From assembly GCA_026027325.1 (NCBI GenBank), contig JAMSLZ010000006.1, positions 2,480,001 to 2,544,000 on the forward strand: 64,000 nt of DNA, written 5' to 3'. Shown in pieces: positions 24,482 to 36,080 of the stretch. Origin of the DNA: Actinomucor elegans (lineage: Eukaryota; Mucoromycota; Mucoromycetes; Mucorales; Mucoraceae). The stretch's first letter is position 1. Each line of letters begins with the position of its first letter. The translations under genes and the position numbers were made by a program. The notes under the pieces were generated by a model. It did no database searches, had not been told where the DNA came from, and saw only the letters and a list, made by a program, of their open reading frames with translations.

Positions 24482-25238
24482 ATGAGCCTTATACCTGTAG
24501 ATGAAGAAACGCGTAACGATATACTAGAATACTTTCCAAACATACTGGATAAACGCAAGTACCTTTATGATACTCTTTGTGGCTTATAATAAACATATGG
24601 CATGCATCATAGAACTCTACTATCGTATTGCTTCAATGATAGAAGTGAACTTGTGCCCAACAAAGAGATTGAACGACAGTTTTTTAAACAGGATAAGTGA
24701 CACAGAAAAGTGGAGAATACCACTCACAGCGCTGAAACGCTTGGATGATGCGGAATATGATTGGAATATCAGACCATCAAGGTCACCTGAACTGCCTAAT
24801 ATGTTCCTAGAACCTGCCAGCTTATTTATAGACCTGGCTATTCCTTTTGACCATTGGAATTGGAAAAACAAGTCAAAATGTTTTCCATTGGTCGATACAG
24901 CCCCTTATAGGCCATCAAGCCCAGTATTACATGCAAAGCAAAAGGTCAAGATGCACTTGGATGTGATTGAAAGGCTCGCTTTGATGGAAGCAGCTTGTAA
25001 CCAACTAAGTAAAGCAGAGCAAGTCCAAAAAAAACGGGTTGACCTTGGCCAAGGATATGGGATTGAAATCGATATCAAACAAGATAAACCAATAGTGACA
25101 AATCAGTACTTTTTACCTAAACGAGATTTGGATGATTTCCAGATATTGCAAGCCTGTTTATTAAATGATAGTGGTAGACAATCATCACAGGAAAAGAAAA
25201 GAGCCTGCGAGTTGGGTAACAGGTTTCGATTTGATTAA
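24482..25238 (+). CDS. Unrecognised conserved-looking protein
   Basis: Function unknown. Two exons, 24482-24558 and 24692-25238, join in frame to 207 aa. The second exon is a clean 547-nt open stretch. It has notable motifs YDWNIRPSRSPELPNMFLEP, an aromatic FDHWNWKNKSKCFP, a helical KMHLDVIERLALMEAACNQL and a charged tail ending CELGNRFRFD. There is no signal peptide or membrane segment. The acceptor at 24691 follows TTTTTTAAACAG. The start could lie further upstream (24057-24200), where short in-frame pieces exist. The stop codon overlaps that of the helicase on the other strand. It might be a subunit of a nuclear complex given the neighbourhood, but that is only a guess. Confidence 0.55.
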
Positions 25239-28200
25239 TTAGCGGGCTTCAACTCGGATAATAAGGCAGCAAAGCTTTGGCCATTTAAACAATGCTCTAT
25301 CAATAACAATGATAATAATTAAAATATTAGCAAATCGTATGATATAAAGGAAAAAGGAATGTACCTTGACAATTCCATAGTATTTTAGACCATAGTTCAT
25401 TCATTGAGAACAAATTTCTATTACCAAGGATAATCAAATGTCTTTTGGCTCGTGTAAGAGCCACATTAATACGCGGCTGATTATCCATGAATGGACTTTC
25501 GTTCGTGCGCACAGTTGATAATACAATCATTTCCTTTTCTCCGCCTTGGAATGCGTCTACTGTAGATATTTGAACACCCTTATTACTACTAATGGACTCT
25601 GTAGTAGCATTGTTATTCAAATACTCAGATAGTTTGTCGGCTTGCTCTTTATCTAGATAGAAACAAAGGGATCAGTACATATACTTTTCTACAAGTAGAT
25701 GGGGCTTTTTACATAGTGAAATCACGCCAAGATCACATGGTGCAATATTAAGTGAAAGCATGGTTTGAATAATATGGGCTGATAAAGCAATCTCAGTATC
25801 ATTCGAGTACGATTGGCTTCTTACGGACTTTTGCTCCTATGAATGAAATGCTTCGTAAGTGATAGTCTAACTATATGATATAAATATATACTTTACAGTT
25901 CCTCCAACGTCTACAAAGACCAGCGTAGGCAATCCTCGGACCAAAGGCTTTCTATCTTCATTTGTAACACCATTCAATAATCTTCGATCGTAAAACAGGT
26001 TATTACTAATAGCAGATATACGTGGATGACACTATATAGAACCTGTTAGTACAATATGGACATATTTTTTTAGCGCTTTTTTTTTTTTTTTTTTACTCTA
26101 TACTGCGTTCTTAACATAATAGACTAGATAATAGGTCTTATTAGCTTTTTAATCAAAGACCTGGCTATTCAAAGTGTTACCTCGTGCCCCATTTCAATCA
26201 TTCTGTCAAACATAGTTTTATCAAGCCCTTTGCCTATTTTGCCTTCTTCGGCGTGTGTGGCGATAGTAGGCGGTAGTTGTAAAGGGTCACCAATCATAAC
26301 CAAGCGATTACAGGAAAAACGGGCAAGTGGTACCATCGTTAATGGTTCCATCAACTGAGAAGATTCATCTACCAGAACAAAAGGAAACTTGACTCCGTTA
26401 AATACTTCGAATGTAGAAGACATAAATGTTGTGCCGATCACGTTGGTCGCATTAATCTGGCTTGTGCTTTCAAATTTACGAAATTTTTGGATAGCGGTTG
26501 CAATATTCTCAGAATCTTCTTCCGAGTTTTGGCGATCCTCTAGCATTTGCTCTAACTCTTTGAGCTCTATGGCTTATGTTAGTCTAGTGCAAGATAGAGA
26601 TAAAAAAAAAAACACTTTCTAAAAAAAAATTACCTTCATTACTTGATAGTCTTGCTTTAGCAGTGTAAGGCAGTAGGTTTTTGGCTATCTTTTTCATACT
26701 GCCGATACGAATGAAATGATCAAAGCCCAGTTTCAATAGTGTTTGTAGAATCCGATCGACTGCCACGTTCTGATTGTACAAATAAAGATGTATTGAGTTC
26801 TGTGTAATTCTTGCCTTTTCTTTTCGACTTACCGTCATTGAGGATATCAGTATCTTGAAGCGTATAGCGTCTTCAGGTTCTCGTTTACCATTCACAGTAT
26901 CTATCATATCTTGAATGAATATGATAATGACAGCTGCAAGAAAACTAAATCGGGGGGAAAAAAAGAAGCAGTTAATCGCTCAATAATCGCTCAATAAGTG
27001 TCCCGCCATTGCTTAAGTTTAACTTACCTTTTGCCTGATCCGTAAACACCATGTACCAAAATCAAAGGATGTTCCGTACTCTCGTTCCATCCAGGGCATG
27101 TAATCACCGATCGAGCAACTCGGCGCAACACACTAAACAAGAAAATAATTAGTCCACAACCGCATCAACTTGGTACCGCTCCGCCTTTCTATTTCATTCT
27201 AACCTCTCTTGATCTTGATTCAACTTGTAATAGGTCACTGTTTCCAAGATCTTTCTTTCTACATCGATACCATCCTCTTGCGTCAATTGAATGTGTTCCA
27301 ACTCGGGCATGGCCAACAGTGGAGTTGCCTTGTTCTTCTTTTTATTGGTGCATTTATTATCTGTCAATAAGTAAGGTAGCAGAGGCAACTGATCCAGCTT
27401 TTCATCCAAGGTATCCAACATCATAAATTCTGTACTTGCTGACAGAGTCCGTAGCGCATAGATCGGTTTATCCTCCTGCCATATTTTGGTCGCAATACGC
27501 ACATCTCTGGGCGAAAGGCAATCCACTTCCAGCGAGCCATCGGAAAACGGGCCAAAATAGGTACTTCGTGCCAAAAAGGTTTGACTGGATTCAAAGGAAC
27601 TCACTTTGGAGATGACCCATATATCATCCTTGTTGTATTTGGAATAGTGCTCTCGATTCCCTTTGAGTAGGATACGGCATCGTTGATCGGATTGATAGCG
27701 CTGATCGCTTTTGAGATGACAGTGGACATATAGAGGAAGACCTCTGGATCGGATGACACGCTCAAGATCTGCACCTTGTTTGTTCTTGCCAAACTTTTCG
27801 TACATGGAATAAAAGTAGATACCACAGTTGATTAAAAGAATCTACTTGGTGTGCGTGAGTTGAAAAAAAAACGATAAGTATATACATATATACCAGGCAG
27901 GATTATTTTTATTTTATTTTTTTACCTCGAGATGTTCGTGTATGATCTTGCGAAAGGTCTCTTTGTACAAGTTGGGATTTGAAAACTTGGTGGGCACAAC
28001 TTTGCTACGCTTGGGATATTTCTTGGATTTGAGAAGAGTGAGTGCTTTTTTGCTGTTGGGGAACTGGAGTATGCTTGATGTGTAGCTAATAAAAAAGAAA
28101 GAGAGATTAAAAATATGGCTAGTGTACATGGTTCTGGATATCTTACTTTCCATCAACACAAGGACTTTTAAAGGGCTTGGGTGTGTTTGATGGATCACTT

Positions 28201-29403
28201 GAATTTGGGGATAATGATGATGCTGGAGATGACATTACAGAAGAAGTTAAAGACTGAGGCGCATCCATATTCGAAATATCGTTTGCAATTACAGAAGCTT
28301 TGGTGAATGAATTACTATAGAAATGAGTGAATTAACTGCTTTTACTTTACATTGGTTGAATAGTTTATACTTACTTTGATGGTATAGTATTCATATTTAC
28401 TGGAAAAGAAGGCGTAGGTGAAGGGATACTACTATTAGAAGAGATGTTGGTTGTTGAAGGCATATTAAGATCAGAAGATGCAACTGCAGGAGTTGGCATT
28501 GTATGGCTAGAAGACACAGATCCAAGTGAAGTCATTCGGTTATTATGAGTGGATTGGTGCAAGGTAGATGCTGTTCTTTTAGATAGCCCCACACGTACCC
28601 TTTTTTGAAGCGCGATGGTTGGAATCGTACTGGATGGTATATTGGATACAGAGGGCTGATCATGTACTTCTGCGGATGGTGATGGTTGGATGTTCTGCAG
28701 AGATTGATCTAGTACTTTGCATAGTTTCATAGCTTCCAATTCTTCTTTCTCGGCCTCTTCTTCTTCTGGATCAACCTTGATCATTCGTTTTTTCGGAATC
28801 ATGGATGGAGGTTTAAATCTATTACTGCGAGAAGATATCGGTGATCGAGAACTTGGTATAGAAGGCTCAGTAGATGAAGATGTATGTTGTATGATAGGCG
28901 CAGCCATTTGCTGCTGTTGAGGAGGAAATGGTGTTGGCTGAGGTGATTGTCGTTGAAGCTGCTGAGGCAGCTGTTGATTCGTAGGAGTAACAGTTTCTGA
29001 GGATTCAAATGATTCCACTGTTACTATATGACCATCAAACTCCAATTCATCACCAACGTTCGGTAAACCGCCTTTATAAAACTTTCTATAGTAAACAAGT
29101 TGAGAATCATCCACAAGCTGTCAAACTAGGTCAACTAATACCTGTCTATACTGTATCCTTTTTCATCTGCCAATACCAGCTATTAATTCGACTAATTAGA
29201 GTATGTATCATATAAAGACACATTTTTAGCAAACCTTTCTATTCGAGCTATAGTATTTCATAGTTCCTGGGCTTCGAGTTAGCTTCAAGATCTCGATTCT
29301 GTTATATGCAATTTTAACATTTACCGTCCTGCCAGGTTTTAAATTTTTTTTGTTTCTGGGCAGTGAATAATACAATGTAATGACTTATCGTGTTTTCCGC
29401 CAT
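25235..29403 (-). CDS. ZGRF1-type SF1 helicase with N-terminal DUF2439 domain
   Basis: Likely DNA helicase acting on recombination or crosslink-repair intermediates. About 1,077 aa from 16 exons: 29403-29325, 29266-29235, 29179-about 29142, 29117-28375, 28314-28147, 28085-27926, 27841-27204, 27132-27028, 26944-26833, 26769-26634, 26566-26181, 26123-26097, 26031-25897, 25836-25713, 25652-25365 and 25296-25235. The N-terminus YIVLFTAQKQKKFKTWQDG is the DUF2439 hallmark of ZGRF1, Mte1 and Dbl2. A Pro/Gln/Ser-rich linker follows, then the ZGRF1 block (DIWVISKV, FLARSTYFGPF, NQDQ). Helicase motifs are GVYGSGKS (I), NVAVDRIL (Ia), VLVDESSQ (II), GDPLQLPP (III), LRTQYRCHPRIS (IV), STVDAFQGGEKE (V) and NVALTRAKRHLI (VI). 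No GRF zinc finger was seen. The junction 29142-29117 is unresolved: the spacing is too short for an intron and the phase does not close. Confidence 0.88.
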
Positions 29404-30975
29404 TGCTATAGGAAACAAGATAAAAGCTGGAATCGGAAAAGAGAAGAGATAACTTCGCAGTACATCCGTACATTTGGCGCCAGTTTTTAAAAAGGCACGT
29501 GAATTCTCGCGTTCTTCCAGATTGGCGTTTAAGCCAATCATGCTTGGAGAATCCAACTCTTTCTCGCGCAGTCATTATTCAGGTTGCAGGTAGCTCGCGT
29601 ATTTTATAAAGTAGATAGCATAATATTTGCACCATTTGACGCGCATCTATATCCTCAACGGACATTATTAAGAAGCTTTGTGTCCGTATGTGCGCCCTTT
29701 TTATGACAATACGCATTAAAAGCAAACTTTTGGACCAGAGAAGTATGTCCGTACTCCAAAACCAACTAAAAATTTATTAAAAAGAAAAAATGTTATTGAC
29801 GTACCGTCAGTCAATCAACAGTTATTTTTTAGTCAAATGTCACTCCAGGCTCAGATTGTTGAAAATTTTGGCAAGTATTTTTGTTAAGCCTATTTCATTT
29901 TCAGCGTATTTTTTTACCATCAAACTACTCCTTTACCCTGGATTGCATACTCTTGTTTTTATTTGTAATTTTTTACATACAAAAAACATGACTTTTGATC
30001 ATAAAAACAACAGACCAGTAATGCATTAAAGTTAAAATATGTGGCAATTTTCAATATAAAAGACGTGTAATTTTCACATTGTTAGATTCAAAACGTATAT
30101 TTGTGCATACTTTATTAGCATGTTTTATGCTTATCTACACCTTTTTATTGTTCAAAAGCAGGATTAAAATAATTAAAAACTGGGTTTGAAATATATGTCT
30201 GCACTTTCCATCATCCAATGAAAATGTCAAATCTATCAGAGTAGGTATAATATCTGAGGTCCGATTAGGTTAATCGATTGATAGTTGTAATAAACTATGT
30301 TTCTGTATAATAGGATGATCCTTTATTCATAAATACTTGAGGGATATGTACGCTATTTTTAAGTGAAGTAGATTATACATAATATATTAATTAATAGGTT
30401 AAAGGTTTTCTAGTTACTATGCATCGAATACGCCAGAAGTGATTTACTTATACTGCGCAAGTGGTTTGCGTAGTCGGAGTCTATTACAGTAGTGCTTCTA
30501 TCCCAAAGCCAACCGCACTTTCTTTTTTGAATGATTCTTTCATTTGGATATTTCCTTTGGAGCTGATTTTTCAATACCTAAACCTTTTGTCGACGACTTT
30601 ATATTACGTTTTCAAACTATTGCTTATAAAAATTATTTTTCATATTACAAGGAACGCTTAAACATTTTTTTATGTAATTTTTAAGATACAAAAATATCAA
30701 AAAAATTGGCTAACAGACTTTAATTAAGCGTTGAGGTTTGTAGTTTTATGAAAAAAATGCAAGATTCAAAAACCTCTTTAACTTCAATATATTCAGCTTC
30801 AGCTCATCCAATCATAATGCTAATAGACATATAATCCTACTACTTTATTGGACGAAACGTTGAATTAGTTCTCACAATATCGCGTGCTCTGCCAAATTTA
30901 CGCGCTTTTTTTGATTGCTATACCAAATATCATATTCTCTTTGTTATTTTACCTGACAAAATAACCCAATAGAAC
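29404..30975. other. Gene-free AT-rich spacer (divergent promoters)
   Basis: About 1.6 kb between the helicase start (minus) and the DUF262 gene (plus). Very AT-rich from 29780 on. The only ORFs are T-rich and hydrophobic by composition, without similarity. No repeat copy recognised. Confidence 0.5.
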
Positions 30976-32644
30976 ATGACTCAAAAAGAGCTACCGCGTC
31001 CAAAAGCACGTATGCTCCCAACATGGAAATTGAAAGGTATAATATCGCGTCGATTCAACCTGATCAAGCTTACATATTTATATACATATATATATACATA
31101 TATATTTTGGTAGATATGATCAAGAAAGGCGAAATCCATATGGTATGCAAATCAGATTTGTTACATTGAAACATCTATTCAAATTATTAGATAGGATGCA
31201 CCATATCAAAGAGCCATTGTCTGGGAACAATCGAAAATGAGTGAACTTATTGATTCTATACTGAATAACTATTATATCCCACCATTGCTATTTGCTGTTC
31301 GAAGAATAAGAGGTAGAAATACACGTGTAGTTATTGATGGAAAGCAACGATTGACAGCCATGAGAAGGTTTGTGGTTTTCGAATTGATTAGATCAAGGCA
31401 CTAGATCGCAATTCTTTGTTTTACAGATTTATGAGGAATCTTATTCCATACATCGATCATAGCTCTGATGAGCCAGTAGAAAGATATTATGCCGACATTG
31501 AGGATGAAGAAGAAGATGACGAGGTTGAAAAAGAGATCAGGGGTAAATTTATAGATATGAGACAATTTGAGCGAGGGACTGATCAATTGACAAATAGTAA
31601 AAAAGACAGGCGAAGAGGAGTTTCTGAATCAAGAATTGTTGGACAAGTTTAATGACTTTGAGTTTGTCTGTGGTAAGTCTGCTTGGGTTTGCTACAAGGA
31701 CGGGTTTTAATGTGTATGCTAGTTGAATATTCCGAAATTACTGAAGATGATGAGGTACAGTTAGGTTTACTCATTTAATATCAGCTTTTTTTTTTTTTTT
31801 TTTTTTTTTTTTACTAATATTTATCTTGTAGTTTGACATTTTCTCCAGAGTCCAACTGGGTGTCGCAATTACTACTGCAGAACGATTAAAAGCGCATAAT
31901 ACACCAGTTGCCAAGTTATGCCGTCAACTGGCAGAAGACCATAAAATCTTATTGGAAATTCTGCCAAAACGAGGAGGAGGGCCGGCTAGATTGTTTCAAA
32001 TCATAGCACATATTTTATTGACAATCAAAAACGAACCTGAAGACTTTAAAGGCACTCAAAAACGACTGACAGAGTTTGTCGCAAGCAATTTTATCCCTTC
32101 AGCGCACCTTTCAGATATGCTAAAACGCGTCATACATACATTTACGGCTATTGTTAACGATAAACATCATTGCTATGTTTTTACCAAACGTGATAATACG
32201 CACTGCGCCTTGAAGCTGCTCGAAATTCTCGCATTCAGCAAGTACATATCTATGGTTCAGCGTACACGACAGGTGAAATTATATGCTTCGGATTTCAGTA
32301 GTCTTCGAGACTACTTACATGAAGTGAAAGAGGGAAAACTATATCCTGGTAGAGATGCTTTCTTGGAAGCTATGAAGTGGGTGGACAATCGACTGGATCA
32401 AGAAGGCTTAAGAGCTGCGACGCAACCTCAAGTATTAGAAATCACTGATACAGAGGATAGTATGGATGAGCTTAAAACTGATGAATATGAACCAGATTGG
32501 CCTACAGCTCTGCCGTTCAACCGTCTACCGAACTCTTCTCAACAGCAAAAAACAGCAACAAAAAGACGCCGCGAAGAAATAAACTATGGTATACCAGTGG
32601 CTCGACGAGGTGGTAAACTACCTACTGGCCTTCGTCGGAAATGA
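30976..32644 (+). CDS. DUF262-domain protein (GmrSD/ParB-like DGQQR motif)
   Basis: Exons are 30976-31036, 31114-31142, 31195-31367, 31427-31542, 31598-31672, 31723-31754 and 31832-32644; 432 aa. The DUF262 signature is clear: YQRAIVWEQSKMSELIDSIL, PPLLFAV, VVIDGKQRLTAMRRF (D78-R82, a DGQQR variant) and later FSRVQLGVAITTAERLKAHN. In bacteria this ParB/Srx-like fold forms the NTP-dependent half of GmrSD type IV restriction enzymes. Related proteins of unknown role occur in fungi. No HNH/DUF1524 nuclease half follows. Instead there is a helical region to about 350, an acidic segment (TDTEDSMDELKTDEYEPDW) and a basic tail with KRRREEINYG and RRGGKLPTGLRRK, suggesting a nuclear, nucleic-acid-associated protein. 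An apparent frameshift near 31600 disappears with a 55-nt intron (31543-31597). Confidence 0.85.
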
Positions 32645-33065
32645 AGTCCCTTAGCGCTAATGTAAATAAGTGAAGAAATATTTCAAAAGTTCAAGTACCT
32701 TTCGCTTCCTCTCCCAGTATTTTTTTTCTGTATTGCAGCCTTCTCTTTTATATATTTATAGTAAACAATTATACTCAATATAGCAACATGTATCTCTTCA
32801 CTGTTTCTTTAATAAAATTCTCTATGCATCAATTACGTTTTCAATACACTCAAGCTAAAGTTGACCTTTATGTATATATATTTCATTTTGGATGATTAAA
32901 CTGCCAATCCCTACTAATATTTGCATAAAGAAAAATATTGCATGAAAAACTTTTATATGCAATTGATGTATTTGATTACCTCAGCCTCTATACTGAGATG
33001 TAAGGTATACCTATCAGGTAAGATATTTAACTGAGATCTTATGAAAAATGTATTTTTGAATATTG

Positions 33066-33280
33066 CATTCCTCAATCAACTACCATTCAATGTTGCATCA
33101 GATGGCTTACACATGCTTAAAATGACGTATTAAACCTAATAGAACTATTGTTTGACTGAAATATAATAATCATATTATGATTGATGATTAATTGTAAAAT
33201 AAATACATCATTTCAAATAAACTATACTTAGTAATCAATAGATCTCTTGACTGATCCCAATCAATTGTCGATTACACTTA
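33066..33280 (-). repeat. Dispersed repeat, two copies in tandem, reverse strand
   Basis: On the minus strand, CTGATGCAACATTGAATGG (33107 down) and a second unit ending with AGAGATCTATTGATTA (33247-33232). That 16-mer is identical to 48091-48106. The two units are about 173 bp apart, the same period as the array at 47.7-48.3 kb. Confidence 0.55.
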
Positions 33281-34047
33281 AAAAACCCATAGCCAAGTCA
33301 ATGCAATGAAAATTTTTTTTTAGTTATACTATTGGCCTAACTGTATATTAAAGCAGGTCAATAATGCAACAGAACTACATATTCGTACTATTTTCATTTT
33401 CTGAAGTGTTTTTTGCTCTTTCATTTTTCTACTGCATTTGTGTCATTTGGTTATTTATGGCTTTCATTCTGCAGTAATCAAAAAAGTATGGCATTATCTT
33501 TAAAATTGCTAACAAGAAGCCACGCATTGGTCGAAATCAGTAGAGGTTTCAGATCAATTAATAACTTTTTTATTATTCAAAAAAATGCCATACCAAAAGT
33601 TGGTCCAATAGAAAATCAATGTTTAGTTGGGTTTGAATATACCATAGTTGAGGCTTTTATCCTATTGGATACGGAGCTGCAAATATGGAACTGCCCATGA
33701 TGCGCCCCAACAGAAATCGGGACTTGGATGTATTTCAATAGGCAGCATTGATAGCGTTTGAGAATCCGGAAAAAAACATATTGCAAAGTAATAACATTTT
33801 TACTAACCTGGTGTGACAGAATTTAAACTTCTAGATCAAACTCGAAATAACTCCGACTGTACAGTGTTTTTATGCTCTATTTTATATTTTACAGCGTACA
33901 TACTGTTCAACAAGGAGCCGTTAGTTTCATAACTTTTATTAATCATTTAAAATAGAATTTCTCTCTTATCATATTATATTACACGATTCATTTTTGGCAT
34001 ATATTTTTACGTTCCTGAACTACCATTTTTTTTTAAAAAAAACAAGT

Positions 34048-34090
34048 GAGATGGCCGATCTCGGTCCAATGTCGCATCTGATTAGTAGAT
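34048..34090 (-). repeat. Dispersed repeat copy, reverse strand
   Basis: Minus strand reads CTAATCAGATGCGACATTGG followed by ACCGAGATCGG. This is among the closest matches to the head of the repeat unit (compare 18320 and 48231). Confidence 0.5.
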
Positions 34091-35575
34091 TCACGCTCTA
34101 GACGAGTTATTTCCATCTAGGAAAGCATCTATTTGGCTTTGGTTCCCGTTAATAGTCTTGTTACATTTGTTAATTTACTATCTTCATTAGAATGATTTAG
34201 TATTAGGGCCATGATTTAGTCAAATGATACTAAATGTGTTTTCTTCCAAGTAGCATGCCAATATGCGAGTGGAATAATTGGTTCACGGAAAATTGCTATG
34301 AATAAGCCAAGAGTATAATTAACCGAGTATATCATTCAACCAAAAGGACGTATTGACCAATGCATATGAACTAAAAAGGCTCGGCACCAAGTTAGTACGG
34401 ATTTAAAAGCGCCACAACGATTGGTGATAAAGTGCCAAGACCTGTCATAAGTGAAAATGGGATTGTGGCGCTAACCGACTTTTTTTTCAACGTTTGTGGT
34501 AAGGTAATACAATCGACTGTCTGCATATGCCATTTGCAGTTAGTCAATTGTCTATGTATTATTTATTTTCAGCAAATAGCGTGAAGTATATCCTCATAAA
34601 TGATCTGACTAGGCACAATGGTAGATCAGTAGAAAATAGACATTTGTATGATGCTGATTGACTGTTCAAAGCACTATAATCAACAGATGGAAAAGTGTTT
34701 AAGCGTACATGCAACGTTAACCTGAGTTTATAGCTCTTTTTGTGCGCATAACATACCACTAAACTCGTTTCAAAAGCCTAACCGAAAAAACGCACCGAAA
34801 ATGAGTTACTAGAATGGTTCATAATGCCATTGCATCCTCTTGGCGTCTTCAATAGAAAGAAAACTATTTGTGCACTGGTAAACGGATGCATCAAACCTGA
34901 TAACCGGGAAAATACAATAGAGCGAAAACTACTGCATCGTGTTACATTTCATGACGTATCATATTATTAGTAAGTTATTCCGGAGTAAACGGGTCCTTGA
35001 CTAATATAGACCGACTGACGTTTGTAAAATGCAGAGGTGGCTGACAGAGCTAACTATAATAGTAATTAAAATACAGCAACGTAGCACTTTTTTTTTTTTT
35101 GAGTGCATATTTGAATAAAAAAGACAGAAAGAATGATTAAATATTGAGATTATCTCGCTTTAGCCCTCCTTTTTGTGATTTTCAATTACGTTTTTGGCGC
35201 GCAAGATATATATAAATATATGAATGCAGATGGTCTTTGCATATCAAAGATACAAACATAATGCAGGTGCATCAAGTGTCGCGTTTTGCAATTGTCGCGT
35301 TTTGTGTTACGGGTACACAGATACCTTCTGCCTAAAAAAGAAAGATCCGTTTCAAAATGATTGGTTACGATCGTCTTAGTTTCTTTGAAACATCTTCTGT
35401 CGCACAAGAAGTTTAGTTTACACGTCATAAAGTCTGTTGGACTGATCTTGTAAAGAAGCATGCTTCTAATGAGATCATATGCAAGTGGCGTCTACCAATA
35501 GATTAAGCACGCCTATACTCTAAAACAGACTGTGGCTTGATGCTACTTTTATTTGTTTCAACTCTAGTTTGATAA

Positions 35576-35578
<3 letters not shown>

Positions 35579-35611
<33 letters not shown>
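35579..35611. repeat. (AT)n microsatellite
   Basis: An uninterrupted AT dinucleotide run of about 33 bp. It creates a spurious Ile/Tyr ORF. Confidence 0.85.
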
Positions 35612-35614
<3 letters not shown>

Positions 35615-36080
35615 CGGCTTTCACGGAGGGACTATCATCAGGTATCACTCATTTCATTCAAAGTGCGTTTGAGTTTATGCTTATAGGTAACACGTTCTTC
35701 ACAATATGGTCATTTTCCGGAGCTCCGTGTGGCTGTGTCACCTTGACAAGGAATCCAATCAAATCAAGTTAAAAAAATTCTTTTTTGCAGTAACACAATA
35801 TAGAACAGTAATACAATATGTTGTAGAAAAAAAGTTTTATTTACAAAAATGATAATTATATATCAAGATATATAAATGTCAAAGCGGTATCTAATATAAT
35901 TGCTGTTCTTTCGCCATAGTTTTTGTTCATTGGAGCATAAATTGGGGATTATATAAAAGGGGTATAAAAAAAAAGTTCATAGCAGCAAAATAGATTGAGT
36001 TGTTTTCAGGAATATATACGCATATAAGACAGATCATAAAGAAAGGGGGGAATATAATTTACAGAAAGGAACGAAGGTGC

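Larger units (their letters stand above)
32645..36080. other. Long gene-free spacer with repeats
   Basis: About 3.4 kb. It holds reverse-orientation copies of the dispersed repeat (33066-33107, 33181-33280, 34048-34090), a 10-bp inverted pair (34408-34417 and 34463-34472) and an (AT)n microsatellite at 35579-35611. ORFs of up to 95 aa (e.g. 33413-33700) show no recognisable features. No RNA gene seen. Confidence 0.5.

Noticed and set aside
24159..24485. 108-aa plus-strand ORF before the unknown gene
   Set aside because: It reads through what look like introns (GTAAGC donor, TTTCAG acceptor) and ends in T-rich sequence; probably a mix of leader and intron.
26833..27060. Helicase Walker A seemingly ending GKR instead of GKS/GKT
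   Set aside because: The last codon is split by an intron; joining 27028 to 26944 gives GVYGSGKS, a normal Walker A.
31427..31652. Apparent frameshift in the DUF262 gene at an A6 run
   Set aside because: A 55-nt intron (31543-31597) with a GTAAAT donor and TAG acceptor restores the frame exactly, so no mutation needs to be assumed.
33413..33700. 95-aa plus-strand ORF in the long spacer
   Set aside because: Composition follows the AT-rich background and no domain, intron or start context supports it.
35579..35772. 67-aa ORF starting in an AT microsatellite
   Set aside because: The first residues are repeat-derived Ile/Tyr and the remainder has no recognisable feature.
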